Below, piece by piece: positions 51,258 through 59,942 of a DNA stretch of 64,000 bases. The notes beneath the pieces are model-generated. The model saw only the letters and a program-made list of their open reading frames with translations. It made no database searches and was not told the DNA's origin. The position numbers and the translations under genes were made by a program. Position 1 is the first letter of the stretch, and each line of letters opens with the position of its first letter. The DNA comes from Myxococcales bacterium (GTDB taxonomy: Bacteria; UBA10199; 2-02-FULL-44-16; JAAZCA01): assembly GCA_012513515.1 (NCBI GenBank), contig JAAZCA010000009.1:38084-102083 (forward strand), written 5' to 3'.

Positions 51258-52610
51258 ATGTCAACGGACAGCTCAAATTCAGGCAACAATGAAGGGTTGA
51301 TATTCGGGCTTAACGACCGGCCAAACCTTCGCCAGTCGCTATTTGCGGCGCTGCAGCATCTGCTCGCAATATATCTTCCGATAATAACGCCGCCCCTTCT
51401 GCTTGCGCTGGCCATGGGGCTCGACCCCAAAACGACTCAATATCTCATCGGGGCCTCACTCCTCGTTTCGGGGGTAGCCACATTCATACAGGTCAGAAAA
51501 GTCGGACCGATAGGTTCTGGAATCCTAAGCATACAGGGAACGAGTTTCTCCTTCGTACCGCCGCTTATCGCAGCGGGAAAGGCCGGCGGACTACCGATGG
51601 TATTCGGCCTCACGATAGCCGGATCATTCATAGAAATTTTTATAAGCAGATTTCACGGCGCGATACGCAGGGCGATTTCGCCACTCGTAAGCGGGATAGT
51701 GGTAACGCTAATAGGCCTCACCCTCATCGGCGTCGCCGTCGAGCAGTGCGCGGGAGGAGCGCAAGCAAAGGCCCTAGGGGAATTCGGCAGCCCGACAAAT
51801 CTCACAGTTGCCGCATCTGTGATTCTGACGATAATCATCTTCAACAATTTCAAAAATATCTACCTGAGGATGGGGGCGATAACATTTGGGCTCGTCGTTG
51901 GATACATCGTTTCATTCGCGTTTGGAACGGTCGACTTCTCTTCAGGCACCGACGCGGGCTCAATAATAGCTCCATTGCCGCTGAAATTCGGCCTTTCTTT
52001 TGACATCTCGCTATTTGTCCCGGTGGCTCTCATATACGTTATCACGGTCATGGAAACGATCGGAGACCTGACCGCCACCTCCGTCGTATCTGGCGAGCCG
52101 GTGGAGGGAGACCTCTACTACAAGCGCATATCCGGCGGAGTTCTCGGCGATGGAATAAATTCCCTCATCGCAGGCCTTTTCGGATCGATGCCCAATACGA
52201 CATTTTCGCAGAATAACGGAATCATACAGCTAACCGGAATCGCGAGCAGAAAGGTGGGCTATTTCATAGCGGGGATGCTGGCACTTCTCGGCCTCTGCCC
52301 ATTTACCTCGGCGATATTTTCGGCAATGCCGGCCCCGGTTCTTGGTGGAGCGACGCTTCTCATGTTCGGAACGGTGGCAGCCGTGGGAATAAGAATCATC
52401 TCGCTCACCAAAATCGATGCGCGATCGACGATGATCATGGCGATATCCTTCGGATGCGGGATCGGGGTTGTCATGCACCCAGAGGGGCTTTCCGCACTGC
52501 CTCCATTCATAGCAGAAATGTTTTCATCTGGAATAGCATCGGGGGGAATCGCCGCGATCGTAGCGAATTTAGTTCTGCCTCGTCGGGGGACGCGTACTCA
52601 CTCCGCGTGA
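51258..52610 (+). CDS. NCS2-family nucleobase:cation symporter (uracil/xanthine permease)
   Basis: 450 residues, about 14 hydrophobic segments. NCS2 features: QHLLAIYLPIITPPLLLA, GSGILSIQGTSFSFVPPLIA, AGGAQAKALGEFGSPTNLTV, VTVMETIGDLTATSVVSGEP (the conserved Glu of TM8) and GLFGSMPNTTFSQNNGIIQL. Inner-membrane uptake of uracil, xanthine or urate with H+ or Na+. Long forms with Q-NNG usually take xanthine or urate, but specificity is uncertain. AGAGGA before the ATG, 14 bases after hipT but functionally unrelated. Confidence 0.93.
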   Translation: MSTDSSNSGNNEGLIFGLNDRPNLRQSLFAALQHLLAIYLPIITPPLLLALAMGLDPKTTQYLIGASLLVSGVATFIQVRKVGPIGSGILSIQGTSFSFVPPLIAAGKAGGLPMVFGLTIAGSFIEIFISRFHGAIRRAISPLVSGIVVTLIGLTLIGVAVEQCAGGAQAKALGEFGSPTNLTVAASVILTIIIFNNFKNIYLRMGAITFGLVVGYIVSFAFGTVDFSSGTDAGSIIAPLPLKFGLSFDISLFVPVALIYVITVMETIGDLTATSVVSGEPVEGDLYYKRISGGVLGDGINSLIAGLFGSMPNTTFSQNNGIIQLTGIASRKVGYFIAGMLALLGLCPFTSAIFSAMPAPVLGGATLLMFGTVAAVGIRIISLTKIDARSTMIMAISFGCGIGVVMHPEGLSALPPFIAEMFSSGIASGGIAAIVANLVLPRRGTRTHSA

Positions 52611-52639
52611 AAACGTCCCCAAGCCAATTATATTCGAAG

Positions 52640-54613
52640 TTATTCGTACCTCAGGGCCTCGACAGGATCTAGCTGCGAGGCGCGTTTTGCAGGCCACATC
52701 CCGAAGAATAGTCCAACGGCTCCGGAGAATGTGGTCCCGAGAAAAATTGCGAAGATAGTCACATTAGTTGTCCAACCAGCAAAATAAGAAAGTGTAAAAG
52801 CAGCGAGCCATCCTATCGCAACGCCAAGACATCCTCCGGAAAGGGTCATGACGACAGACTCTATCAAAAACTGCGCCATGATATCTATGCGTCTAGCGCC
52901 GATCGCGAGCCGAAGTCCAATCTCGCGCGTGCGCTCCGTAACCGAAACCAGCATGATATTCATGATGCCGATTCCACCGACTACAAGGGATATAGCGGCG
53001 ATGGAGCCGAGGAGCATGCTCATCGTATTCATCGTCGTGGTGAGCATCTGCTGAATCTCGCTCATGTCCCTTATATCGAAGGTATCCTCAGTGTTATAAA
53101 GTCTGTGGCGTTTCCTTATTATATCCTCGATGAGACCTTGCACGTATCGCGTGGAATGCCCATCAGCGACTTCCACATACATCGCATCGAGATAATTCTT
53201 GCCGAGCAGCCTGTACATCGCAGTCGTCAATGGTAGATAGATGACATCGTCCTGATCGCGAGGACCCATCGAACCCTTCTCCGGTGCGATACCGATAATG
53301 TCGTAATTGATTCTGTTTATCTTGATAGTCCTGCCAATCGGACTTACATCACCAAAGAGTTTAGCGATGACCGTTCTGCCTATTATCGCAACCCTGCGAC
53401 GCTTTTTCATATCGTCATCATCGAACCATCTGCCGACATCGGGGCGCGCCGCTCTCATATCGGCAAAATCGATGCCGACCCCTTCTACGTAAGTATTCCA
53501 GTTTTCGTTTCGGTAAACGACCTGCGCGCTGCCGCTTACCGTTCCCGAAACGCGATTTACCATCTCGCCGAGCTCTCTTATAGCATCCACGTCCTGAAAG
53601 GTGAAACGAGTCACCGCTCCGCTGCCGATGGATACCCCTCTATGCCTTGATGAGCCACCCCGCACAACCAACAGGTTCGAACCCAATGACTTTAAGTTTT
53701 CCTCTATAGACATCTTCGCGCCGGAACCTATCGCGAGCATAGCTATCACTGCGGCGACACCTACCAGGATTCCGAGCATAGAAAGAAAGGAACGAACGCG
53801 ATTGGATACGATGGTCTGAATCGCCTGTTTGAAATATCCAAAAAGCTCATCGCGATTTAGAGAAGACCTCTTCGCGGTGAAAACTTCACATGGGATTTTA
53901 TCGTTCGCGCTTTCGCGGCCGGGGATATGATTTTGCTCGTCGGAAACTATCGCCCCGTCCCTCATCTTTATTATCCTGCTGGCGTACGAGGCTATCTCAG
54001 GCTCATGGGTCACCATGATTATGGTTTTACCCTCGGCATTTAGCTGCTGCAAAATGCGCATGATATCCTGTTCGCTCTTGGAATCGAGGTTGCCTGTCGG
54101 CTCATCGGCAAAGATGATCATCGGATCGTTGATGAGGGCCCTGGCAATTGCCACGCGCTGCTGCTGTCCGCCGGAAAGCTCTCCGGGGCGATGTAAAGCC
54201 CTATCCTCCAGCGCGACGCCAGCTAGTTTTTCCATCGCGCGTTCATGGGAAGCCGGAGCCGAACTGCTATAGATAAGGGGAAGATGAACATTTTCGAGAG
54301 CGTTCATCCTTCGCAGGAGATGAAACTGCTGAAAGACAAATCCGAATGAAAGATTTCTCAAGCTTGCGAGCTCATTATCGGATAGCGAGCCTACCTTTCT
54401 AGAACATATGGAATATTCTCCGCCATCCGGGCGGTCGAGACATCCGAGTACGTGAAGCAATGTTGATTTCCCGGAACCGGAGGGCCCCATGATCGCAACG
54501 AATTCACCGGGCATGACGGAGAGGGAGACGCGGTCAAGAGCTCTGACCTCGACATCCCCCATTCGGTAGGTCTTCGAGACATCGCGAAGTTCTATGATGG
54601 CCTTGCCCGTCAT
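52640..54613 (-). CDS. macB: MacB-type ABC exporter, fused ATPase-permease
   Basis: 657 residues. ATPase domain 1-225: Walker A GPSGSGKST, signature LSGGQQQRVAIARAL, Walker B IIFADEPTGNLD, H-loop MVTHEPE. Then the MacB membrane part: TM1 (FLSMLGILVGVAAVIAMLAI), a large periplasmic domain (about 300-520) and three C-terminal helices (LLGSIAAISLVVGGIGIMNI, then two more) ending in KRASQLDPVEALRYE. It drives efflux of macrolides, peptides or lipids from the periplasm through TolC by mechanotransmission. Overlaps the adaptor gene as ATGA. Confidence 0.95.
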   Translation of the reverse strand: MTGKAIIELRDVSKTYRMGDVEVRALDRVSLSVMPGEFVAIMGPSGSGKSTLLHVLGCLDRPDGGEYSICSRKVGSLSDNELASLRNLSFGFVFQQFHLLRRMNALENVHLPLIYSSSAPASHERAMEKLAGVALEDRALHRPGELSGGQQQRVAIARALINDPMIIFADEPTGNLDSKSEQDIMRILQQLNAEGKTIIMVTHEPEIASYASRIIKMRDGAIVSDEQNHIPGRESANDKIPCEVFTAKRSSLNRDELFGYFKQAIQTIVSNRVRSFLSMLGILVGVAAVIAMLAIGSGAKMSIEENLKSLGSNLLVVRGGSSRHRGVSIGSGAVTRFTFQDVDAIRELGEMVNRVSGTVSGSAQVVYRNENWNTYVEGVGIDFADMRAARPDVGRWFDDDDMKKRRRVAIIGRTVIAKLFGDVSPIGRTIKINRINYDIIGIAPEKGSMGPRDQDDVIYLPLTTAMYRLLGKNYLDAMYVEVADGHSTRYVQGLIEDIIRKRHRLYNTEDTFDIRDMSEIQQMLTTTMNTMSMLLGSIAAISLVVGGIGIMNIMLVSVTERTREIGLRLAIGARRIDIMAQFLIESVVMTLSGGCLGVAIGWLAAFTLSYFAGWTTNVTIFAIFLGTTFSGAVGLFFGMWPAKRASQLDPVEALRYE

Positions 54614-55563
54614 CGGGCCCCTCTGCGAGTCGGCATAAAAGGGCTACCACTTGGGCTCTTTTTTGAATGGATGCCGGTATCTATCGGTATCAGAAGGACC
54701 GCACCCTTTTCCAAACCCGAAACTATCTCCGTAAGGCCGTTGCTCTGAAGGCCGATCTCTATGGAGGTCTTTTCCCCCTTTCCGGAGGAATCTTTGAGAA
54801 GGACGGTCGCGCCTTCATCGTCCTGTGAGATCGCCCTCGATGGAACGGTTAGCGCGCCTTCTTTGTTGCTCACTATGATTTCAACATTCGCGCTCATGCC
54901 GGAACGGAAAATTTCCGGAACCTCCTCGGGAAGGATATCGACCTTGTATATAGTAACGTTATTCAAGATCTGAGACTCGTAGGAGATGTGATCGACTATG
55001 GCCTTAACCTTCACATCGGGATAGGCATCGAGGCCTACCACCGCATTCTGCCCTACCGAGACATCGCCGATATCGGTCTCATCGACATCTGCCTGAACGA
55101 TCAGCCGGTCCGATATGACGAGCACCGCATCGCTGGGGGAAACCGTCTGCCCCGGCTCGACATTTCTGACTATTATCGTGCCGTCGATTGGCGCCACCAA
55201 AGGGGTCTCCTTGTATGCGTTCTGCCAGTATCTTAGCTCTTCTCCACCCTTGATCCTCGCCGCATCGACCAGAGTCGCCCTGTCGGTGGAACTCATGAAG
55301 GCGAGGATATCCCCCGACTTCACCTCATCCCCTTCCCTCACGAGGATCCTTTCGATCCGCCCCTGTATCGGGGGTTTGATCTCCAACCGATTCTGCGGGT
55401 TGACCGTTCCCACAGTTGAAATGACATGCCCTATTCGCCCCACTTCAGCTTTCACCTCTTCAAATTTCTCCGGCGAACCGCCAAGGCCGAAAAAAAGCCA
55501 CAGTGATGCGAGTAAGGCTGCAGCCATAGCAACCAAAATTACAATCTTCTTTCTATTGTTCAT
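54610..55563 (-). CDS. macA: MacA-like periplasmic adaptor, short hairpin form
   Basis: 317 residues. An N-terminal membrane anchor (IVILVAMAAALLASLWLFFG), a split lipoyl domain (IERILVREGDEVKSGDILA and PLVAPIDGTIIVRNVEPGQ), beta-barrel and membrane-proximal domains. Only about 35 residues join the lipoyl halves (STDRATLVDAARIKGGEELR and neighbours), much less than the helical hairpin of E. coli MacA, so the bridge to TolC must be short or completed by another part. It starts inside the 3' end of tolC (11-base overlap) and overlaps macB by four bases. Confidence 0.9.
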   Translation of the reverse strand: MNNRKKIVILVAMAAALLASLWLFFGLGGSPEKFEEVKAEVGRIGHVISTVGTVNPQNRLEIKPPIQGRIERILVREGDEVKSGDILAFMSSTDRATLVDAARIKGGEELRYWQNAYKETPLVAPIDGTIIVRNVEPGQTVSPSDAVLVISDRLIVQADVDETDIGDVSVGQNAVVGLDAYPDVKVKAIVDHISYESQILNNVTIYKVDILPEEVPEIFRSGMSANVEIIVSNKEGALTVPSRAISQDDEGATVLLKDSSGKGEKTSIEIGLQSNGLTEIVSGLEKGAVLLIPIDTGIHSKKSPSGSPFMPTRRGAR

Positions 55564-56833
55564 ATCCGAGATCCCCTCCGCGGGCCATCACCCACGCCGC
55601 CTCCGCGATCAGCATCTCCGCCTGCGCATTGACGTAGCTTTTCTGAGCCTTGATATAGTTATCCTCGATGATGATCCAGTTATCGAATATTTGAAGCCCG
55701 TTGGCATACTCCGCGCGCGAAATCTTGGCACGCACCTCTGAGGCCTTTAGGTACTTTTCCTGAACGCTCACGTTTTCAATCGAATCCTGAAATTCCTGCC
55801 AGCTTTTTTGCAGATCCGAAAGGACGCCTTCATACTTGCTCTGCGATTCGAACTGGGACTGCATGTAGGCTGCCCTGCTCTTTTTGAGATTCGCTATGTT
55901 CTCGCCCCCATTGAATATAGGCAGCGTGAAATCGATTCCAGCGGACCAGCCATGTTCCTGACTGCTCAAGCTTATCGGTTTTATTTTTCCAGCCTCAGCA
56001 CTTAACTTTACCACAGGAGAAAACTCCGCCTTTGCGGAATCGAGATCGTACTGTGCCGCCCTAGATTCAGAGCGAACCTTATCCACTGCAGGATGAACCT
56101 CGGCGATGGATGCTAAATCGGGGGCACCCTTAGCATCGGAGCCGACTTTAAAATCTCCTGTTACGCGAACGGGAATCCCCTCGTCCCGACCTAGAGCCTT
56201 GTTCAACGCATACTGTGCGATCGAGATATCGCGCTCCGCCCTTTTCAGATCGTACTGGGCCTGCGCGAGATCGGCCTCTGCCAAAAGCAGCGACCCCTCG
56301 TGCTCACGGCCGGATTCGTATTTGAGCCTGATCATTGAAAGGTTCTGTTTTCTGCGTTCTATTATCCCTTTCATTATCGGCACTAGGCTCTGCGCACGAA
56401 GGAGTCCCACAAAGGCGCTCCTTAACTCGTAGCGAACGGAGGCGGAAGTGACGGTATAACCGTACTGTGAAGCCTTTACCCCCTGTTTCGAAGACTTTAT
56501 TTTGCTGAAGGTCTTAAATCCGTCGAATACGAGCTGTTCACCACGAACCTTGTACTGATTTTCATCGCGAGAGGCATTTCCTGAGAAATCATCGGAGCGC
56601 CCAAGGCTTGCAGTCGCACTTATCTGCGGCAAGGTAGGGCTCGCGGAAATCCACTGTTCAGCCTTCGACTGACTGACAGCCTGAGAAGATCCGGCGAGAT
56701 CGGGATTATTTTTTGCCGCCTCGGCAACGCAGTCGCTCCATTTCATCTCAACAGGGGCTGCTGCCGATGCACCTTGCGAAATAAGGAGAATGCATAGAAA
56801 GGTAAGGAAAATTCCTATCATCTTTGAAAACAT
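55553..56833 (-). CDS. tolC: TolC-family outer-membrane efflux protein
   Basis: 426 residues with a signal peptide (IFLTFLCILLISQGASA). Two outer-membrane-factor repeats: NNPDLAGSSQAVSQSKAE, QLVFDGFKTFSKI and ESGREHEGSLLLAEADLAQA in the first; GIDFTLPIFNGGENIANLKK and EYANGLQIFDNWIIIEDNYI in the second. It forms the outer-membrane channel for the MacAB genes that follow. No Shine-Dalgarno sequence is seen. A promoter candidate at 56840-56868 places the start of the mRNA at the ATG. A hexanucleotide microsatellite lies 84 bases upstream. Confidence 0.93.
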   Translation of the reverse strand: MFSKMIGIFLTFLCILLISQGASAAAPVEMKWSDCVAEAAKNNPDLAGSSQAVSQSKAEQWISASPTLPQISATASLGRSDDFSGNASRDENQYKVRGEQLVFDGFKTFSKIKSSKQGVKASQYGYTVTSASVRYELRSAFVGLLRAQSLVPIMKGIIERRKQNLSMIRLKYESGREHEGSLLLAEADLAQAQYDLKRAERDISIAQYALNKALGRDEGIPVRVTGDFKVGSDAKGAPDLASIAEVHPAVDKVRSESRAAQYDLDSAKAEFSPVVKLSAEAGKIKPISLSSQEHGWSAGIDFTLPIFNGGENIANLKKSRAAYMQSQFESQSKYEGVLSDLQKSWQEFQDSIENVSVQEKYLKASEVRAKISRAEYANGLQIFDNWIIIEDNYIKAQKSYVNAQAEMLIAEAAWVMARGGDLGYEQ

Positions 56834-56839
56834 TGGGGA

Positions 56840-56868
56840 TATGTATCAACTAGAAGACCGCGAGTCCA
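56840..56868 (-). promoter_or_regulatory. tolC-macAB promoter candidate (leaderless geometry)
   Basis: On the minus strand: TGGACT (56868-56863), 17-base spacer, TACATA (56845-56840), six bases, ATG 56833. Boxes match only 4/6 and 3/6, but distances equal those at 7041, 19628 and 30198. Confidence 0.3.
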
Positions 56869-56916
56869 GAAAAGACGAAGGCAGCGGCAAATCGCTTTAA
56901 AATAAGGATCTAATAA

Positions 56917-56956
56917 GATAGAGATAGAGATAGAGATAGAGATAGAGATAGAGATA
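56917..56956. repeat. Hexanucleotide microsatellite (GATAGA), 6.7 copies
   Basis: Forty bases of uninterrupted GATAGA repeat, 84 bases upstream of the tolC ATG. Perfect short tandem repeats change length by slippage, and here this would alter the distance between any upstream element and the tolC promoter. Confidence 0.9.
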
Positions 56957-57237
56957 ATGTTCTGAATATAACTCATCATCTATCTACTCTCCAGAATGGA
57001 GTTTTGTTTTATTTATAATAGCGATAAAAAGCGGGGCATTTAGCGGCTTCGGCTGGTTCCAGGCAAAACAAGATTCTTTCCTCTTCAAAATGATCGATAA
57101 AAACGGCGGAGTTTTTTACACGAAAATTTGGGAAAGGGAATAAAAGTCGGCTCAATTCAAATAAGAAGAACACCACCTAAAAACCGCGCATACAATGCCG
57201 CACCGGAAAAATTTTTAAGTAAGGATAGTTTGAAAAT

Positions 57238-57639
57238 CTAGACCTCATAAGGCTCAGTGATGATCTGCCCGGCGTTGTAATTAATGGTAACGCAAAACTG
57301 CCTGAAAAAATCGAGACCGATCAGGGCATCGACGCCCCAGTGCTTTTCGAAGTGCGATACATAGACTTGCATATCTTCGATGACGTGGCCACATATATCT
57401 ATTCTAAGCAGTTTGAGCCTCCTGTATTTCTGCGTCTGCAATCCATGTTTGGTTGAAACAGATGAAGCAATTCCGGGAAGGACTCCTGCTGCATGAAGAA
57501 ATTGATCGGAAAACTCAGTAAATGGAGCGCCTGTATCAAGAATGGCGCGATACTCGTAATCAAGACCTGCGGCAGTTCTCATGCGCCCAACTAACCTGAC
57601 ATGGTATTCACTAGGGTCAAAAACAGTGATGTTCGGCAT
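57238..57639 (-). CDS. Retropepsin-like aspartic protease domain protein
   Basis: 133 residues. The retropepsin signature Asp-Thr-Gly is in YRAILDTGAPFTEFSD, and the second hallmark ALIGLDFFRQF (hydrophobic-hydrophobic-Gly) is near the end. The length equals one retropepsin monomer, so it would act as a homodimer. No signal peptide. It may cleave an unknown host protein or itself. The start at 57639 (MPNITVFDP) is chosen because a longer reading would overlap the upstream gene more; the ribosome binding site is unclear. Paired with the small gene at 57617-57856. Confidence 0.8.
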   Translation of the reverse strand: MPNITVFDPSEYHVRLVGRMRTAAGLDYEYRAILDTGAPFTEFSDQFLHAAGVLPGIASSVSTKHGLQTQKYRRLKLLRIDICGHVIEDMQVYVSHFEKHWGVDALIGLDFFRQFCVTINYNAGQIITEPYEV

Positions 57640-57856
57640 GGTCACGGAACCCCCTGAACGTCGACTCACCGGTGTACTCGAACGCACAGTCCTTATTCAG
57701 GGATGGCAAACGATAAACCTCGTCCTTGTCCGTCGAATGTCTTTCCACAACACCTACTGAGAGGTTACCGTACCGGTCTCGCTCATAATCTGTAACCAAC
57801 AGCCACTCATTCGGATAAGCCTTCTTCATTTCTTCCCACGTCATTTTTTGCGCCAT
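57617..57856 (-). CDS. Small protein of unknown function, partner of the retropepsin-like gene
   Basis: 79 residues, soluble, with MTWEEMKKAYPNEWLLVTDY at the start and a predicted beta-rich remainder (LSVGVVERHSTDKDEVYRLP). I know similar small proteins only as unnamed neighbours of retropepsin-like genes. AAGGAGG before the ATG. Its 3' end overlaps the retropepsin gene by 23 bases, so the two are coupled. Whether it is a substrate, an inhibitor or an antitoxin is open. Confidence 0.72.
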   Translation of the reverse strand: MAQKMTWEEMKKAYPNEWLLVTDYERDRYGNLSVGVVERHSTDKDEVYRLPSLNKDCAFEYTGESTFRGFRDHAEHHCF

Positions 57857-57970
57857 GACAAACCTCCTTCCATCTGAAACAAATCCTACGCTAGCGCCAG
57901 TCCACTTTTCAAGGGGAATATTGATTTTTTGGAGCCCTTAATGCGAATAATTAGCAATTATATTGTTGAT

Positions 57971-57980
57971 TATCCGGATA
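57971..57980. promoter_or_regulatory. Palindrome TATCCGGATA in the divergent intergenic region
   Basis: A perfect 10-bp palindrome in the 233-base gap between the small gene (57856) and the deacetylase (58090). A possible operator; short enough to be chance. Confidence 0.2.
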
Positions 57981-58089
57981 TATGGCGACAAAGTGGAAAC
58001 TCGGTGTAAAAATGCGAGGAGTTTGGATTGATTTCAAGACGTAGATTGTATAGTTCAAATTACACTCAAACAAAACTTTGAAAGGCCTT

Positions 58090-58938
58090 ATGAACAAGAC
58101 TGTAATTATAAACGCAGATGATTTTGGAATAACGACAGATGTCAGTAAAGGCATTTTAAAGGCTGCTGAAGGGGGCTCCGTAAGGGCAACGAGCGTAATG
58201 ACGAACTGTACCGAATTTCAGGAATCGATCGCACTATTAAATAAATCAGAACCCAATCTCGATATCGGATTGCATATAAACCTCACATGGGGAAGACCAT
58301 TGACGAATCCCTCGGAGATACCATCACTAGTCGATGACCAAGGCCGTTTTTTATCCAGATCCAAACTGCTTGTGAAATGTTTCATGGGTCTCATAAACAG
58401 TGATCATGCCTATAAGGAACTGTACGCACAGGCAGAAAAACTTGCTTCGCAGGGGATCAACATAACCCATCTCGATGGCCATCATCATATACAGGCATTT
58501 CCCAAGATAACCGAAGCGGCGGAAAGAGTCTCGCGTGAGTTTGGCATTTCATATGTCAGGTCTTCATTTGAAGGAAAATGGTATTCCCTTCACAAGGCAG
58601 CCCTGAGGCGTTTTGCAATTCTACTGATGCCGGCATCCAGACCCAAATACTGGAGAAACAGGAGTTTTGTCACCTCCGATAATTTCGGAGGTTTTAACCT
58701 TGGATCAGGACCAAAAATAAAAGAGAGGTGGCTGAAAGCAGCTAAAAGAATTCAGGAGGGAACAACTGAAATCATGGTTCATCCAGGATATTGTCCCGAA
58801 AAATTAGACGGCTATGGAGCTATGAGAGAAGATGAAGTCCCAATTCTTTCAGACACATGGCTAAAAAAGATAATGGAAGAACACCAAGTTGAAATCTCAT
58901 CTTTTAGAGAACTGATCCAGAAAAAGCAGAATAAATAA
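58090..58938 (+). CDS. YdjC/ChbG-family carbohydrate deacetylase (HpnK/NaxD-like)
   Basis: 282 residues. Family motifs: INADDFGITTDVSKGI (metal-binding DD), LDIGLHINLTWGRPL (metal His) and THLDGHHHIQAFPKI (His-x-His). These enzymes remove acetyl groups from N-acetylated sugars with a divalent metal. The relative NaxD of Francisella deacetylates undecaprenyl-phosphate-linked GalNAc; HpnK occurs in hopanoid clusters. With a GT2 and a GT39 gene converging next to it, the NaxD role is the best fit. The ATG at 58090 follows AAAGG by four bases. Cytoplasmic. Confidence 0.88.
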   Translation: MNKTVIINADDFGITTDVSKGILKAAEGGSVRATSVMTNCTEFQESIALLNKSEPNLDIGLHINLTWGRPLTNPSEIPSLVDDQGRFLSRSKLLVKCFMGLINSDHAYKELYAQAEKLASQGINITHLDGHHHIQAFPKITEAAERVSREFGISYVRSSFEGKWYSLHKAALRRFAILLMPASRPKYWRNRSFVTSDNFGGFNLGSGPKIKERWLKAAKRIQEGTTEIMVHPGYCPEKLDGYGAMREDEVPILSDTWLKKIMEEHQVEISSFRELIQKKQNK

Positions 58939-58940
58939 TT

Positions 58941-59924
58941 CTATACTGCAGGGCCATCGCCCCTTAAAAAGGCCTCTTTGATGGCATATATGGTGCGCTC
59001 ATGGGTTGCATGATACGTTCTTACAGAAACCTCAAGGGACAGACCCAACGCTATAAGCTGAATGCCCAAAACCATACAAAGAAGAGAAAAAATAAGATTC
59101 CCAAGATGGTCATTTATCGCAAGGTCGCTGAAATAATACATAAGAGTTATAATTGAGGCCACACCAAAGCCGGCTGAAAACAACAACAAACCTCCAGCAC
59201 CAAAAAAATGAAGAGGACGGGTTATGTAACTAATCAGGAATTTAACCGTCAACAGGTCCATCAAAACTCGAAAACTTCTCGAAAGGCCATAGTTCGATTT
59301 ACCCTTCTGCCTCACAATATTTTGGACTGGCACCTCGGCTATGGATATCCCCTTCCAGCTCGCAAGGGCTGGAATGAATCTATGCAACTCACCGTACAAA
59401 TTAAGATCTTCGATAACTTCCCTGCGATAGGCCTTAAAAACACTGCCGAAGTCGTGTAAGCGAACACCGGAAAGGCAGGCCATGAGTTTGTTTGCAATTA
59501 GCGAAGGCAGCCTCCGCAGAAAAAAATTGTCAACCCTGTGTTTGCGCCAGCTGCTCGCTACATCAAAGCCCTCGTCTATTTTTGCCAGCAAAAGGGGAAT
59601 ATCTTCCGGGAAATGCTGAAGGTCACCATCCATGGTTATAACTATCTTCCCCGAAGCGTGATCTATGCCAGCTGCCAGCCCCGCAGTCTGACCGAAATTC
59701 CTGCGAAGCCTTAGAAGCGACAGATGCGAATCCGACAACTGAAGCTCCCTTGCAATGGCGAAGGTTCGGTCTTTGCTGCCGTCATCGACAAAAATAATTT
59801 CATAGCTTCTACCTATTCCCTTGAGGACCTTTCCAAGGCGCGAGTGAAGCTCGCTAACATTTTCTTCCTCATTATACAGCGGAACAACTATAGAGATCTC
59901 ACAGTCATTCATATTTCCCCGCAT
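58941..59924 (-). CDS. GT2 family polyprenyl-phosphate glycosyltransferase (ArnC/FlmF/DPM1-like)
   Basis: 327 residues. GT-A fold: ISIVVPLYNEEENVSELHSR, FVDDGSKDRTFAIA, NFGQTAGLAAGIDHASG, DGDLQHFPEDIP (metal-binding) and the C-terminal two membrane helices (HFFGAGGLLLFSAGFGVASI and LIFSLLCMVLGIQLIALGL). It attaches a sugar from a nucleotide donor to undecaprenyl phosphate on the cytoplasmic face. GGAGG five bases before the ATG at 59924 fixes the start. It follows the GT39 gene by 18 bases and converges on the deacetylase with two bases between. Confidence 0.92.
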   Translation of the reverse strand: MRGNMNDCEISIVVPLYNEEENVSELHSRLGKVLKGIGRSYEIIFVDDGSKDRTFAIARELQLSDSHLSLLRLRRNFGQTAGLAAGIDHASGKIVITMDGDLQHFPEDIPLLLAKIDEGFDVASSWRKHRVDNFFLRRLPSLIANKLMACLSGVRLHDFGSVFKAYRREVIEDLNLYGELHRFIPALASWKGISIAEVPVQNIVRQKGKSNYGLSRSFRVLMDLLTVKFLISYITRPLHFFGAGGLLLFSAGFGVASIITLMYYFSDLAINDHLGNLIFSLLCMVLGIQLIALGLSLEVSVRTYHATHERTIYAIKEAFLRGDGPAV

Positions 59925-59942
59925 ACCTACCTCCAATTATCA

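Larger units (their letters stand above)
56834..57237. other. 404-base intergenic region upstream of tolC
   Basis: No gene seen. It contains the candidate tolC promoter (56840-56868), the GATAGA microsatellite (56917-56956) and otherwise AT-rich sequence. I saw no further repeat or terminator. Confidence 0.4.

Noticed and set aside
52583-52620. GGGGACG/CGTCCCC repeat after the NCS2 permease as a terminator
   Set aside because: The stem is imperfect with a long insert and no T run follows on either strand.
46340-56905. 13-base match ATCGCTTTAAAAT upstream of both the Pif1-WYL and tolC genes
   Set aside because: A shared 13-mer is expected by chance several times in 64 kb and the positions relative to the starts differ.
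57951-58154. 67-codon open frame on the minus strand upstream of the deacetylase
   Set aside because: It overlaps the deacetylase start in antisense, has no ribosome binding site and no recognisable motif.
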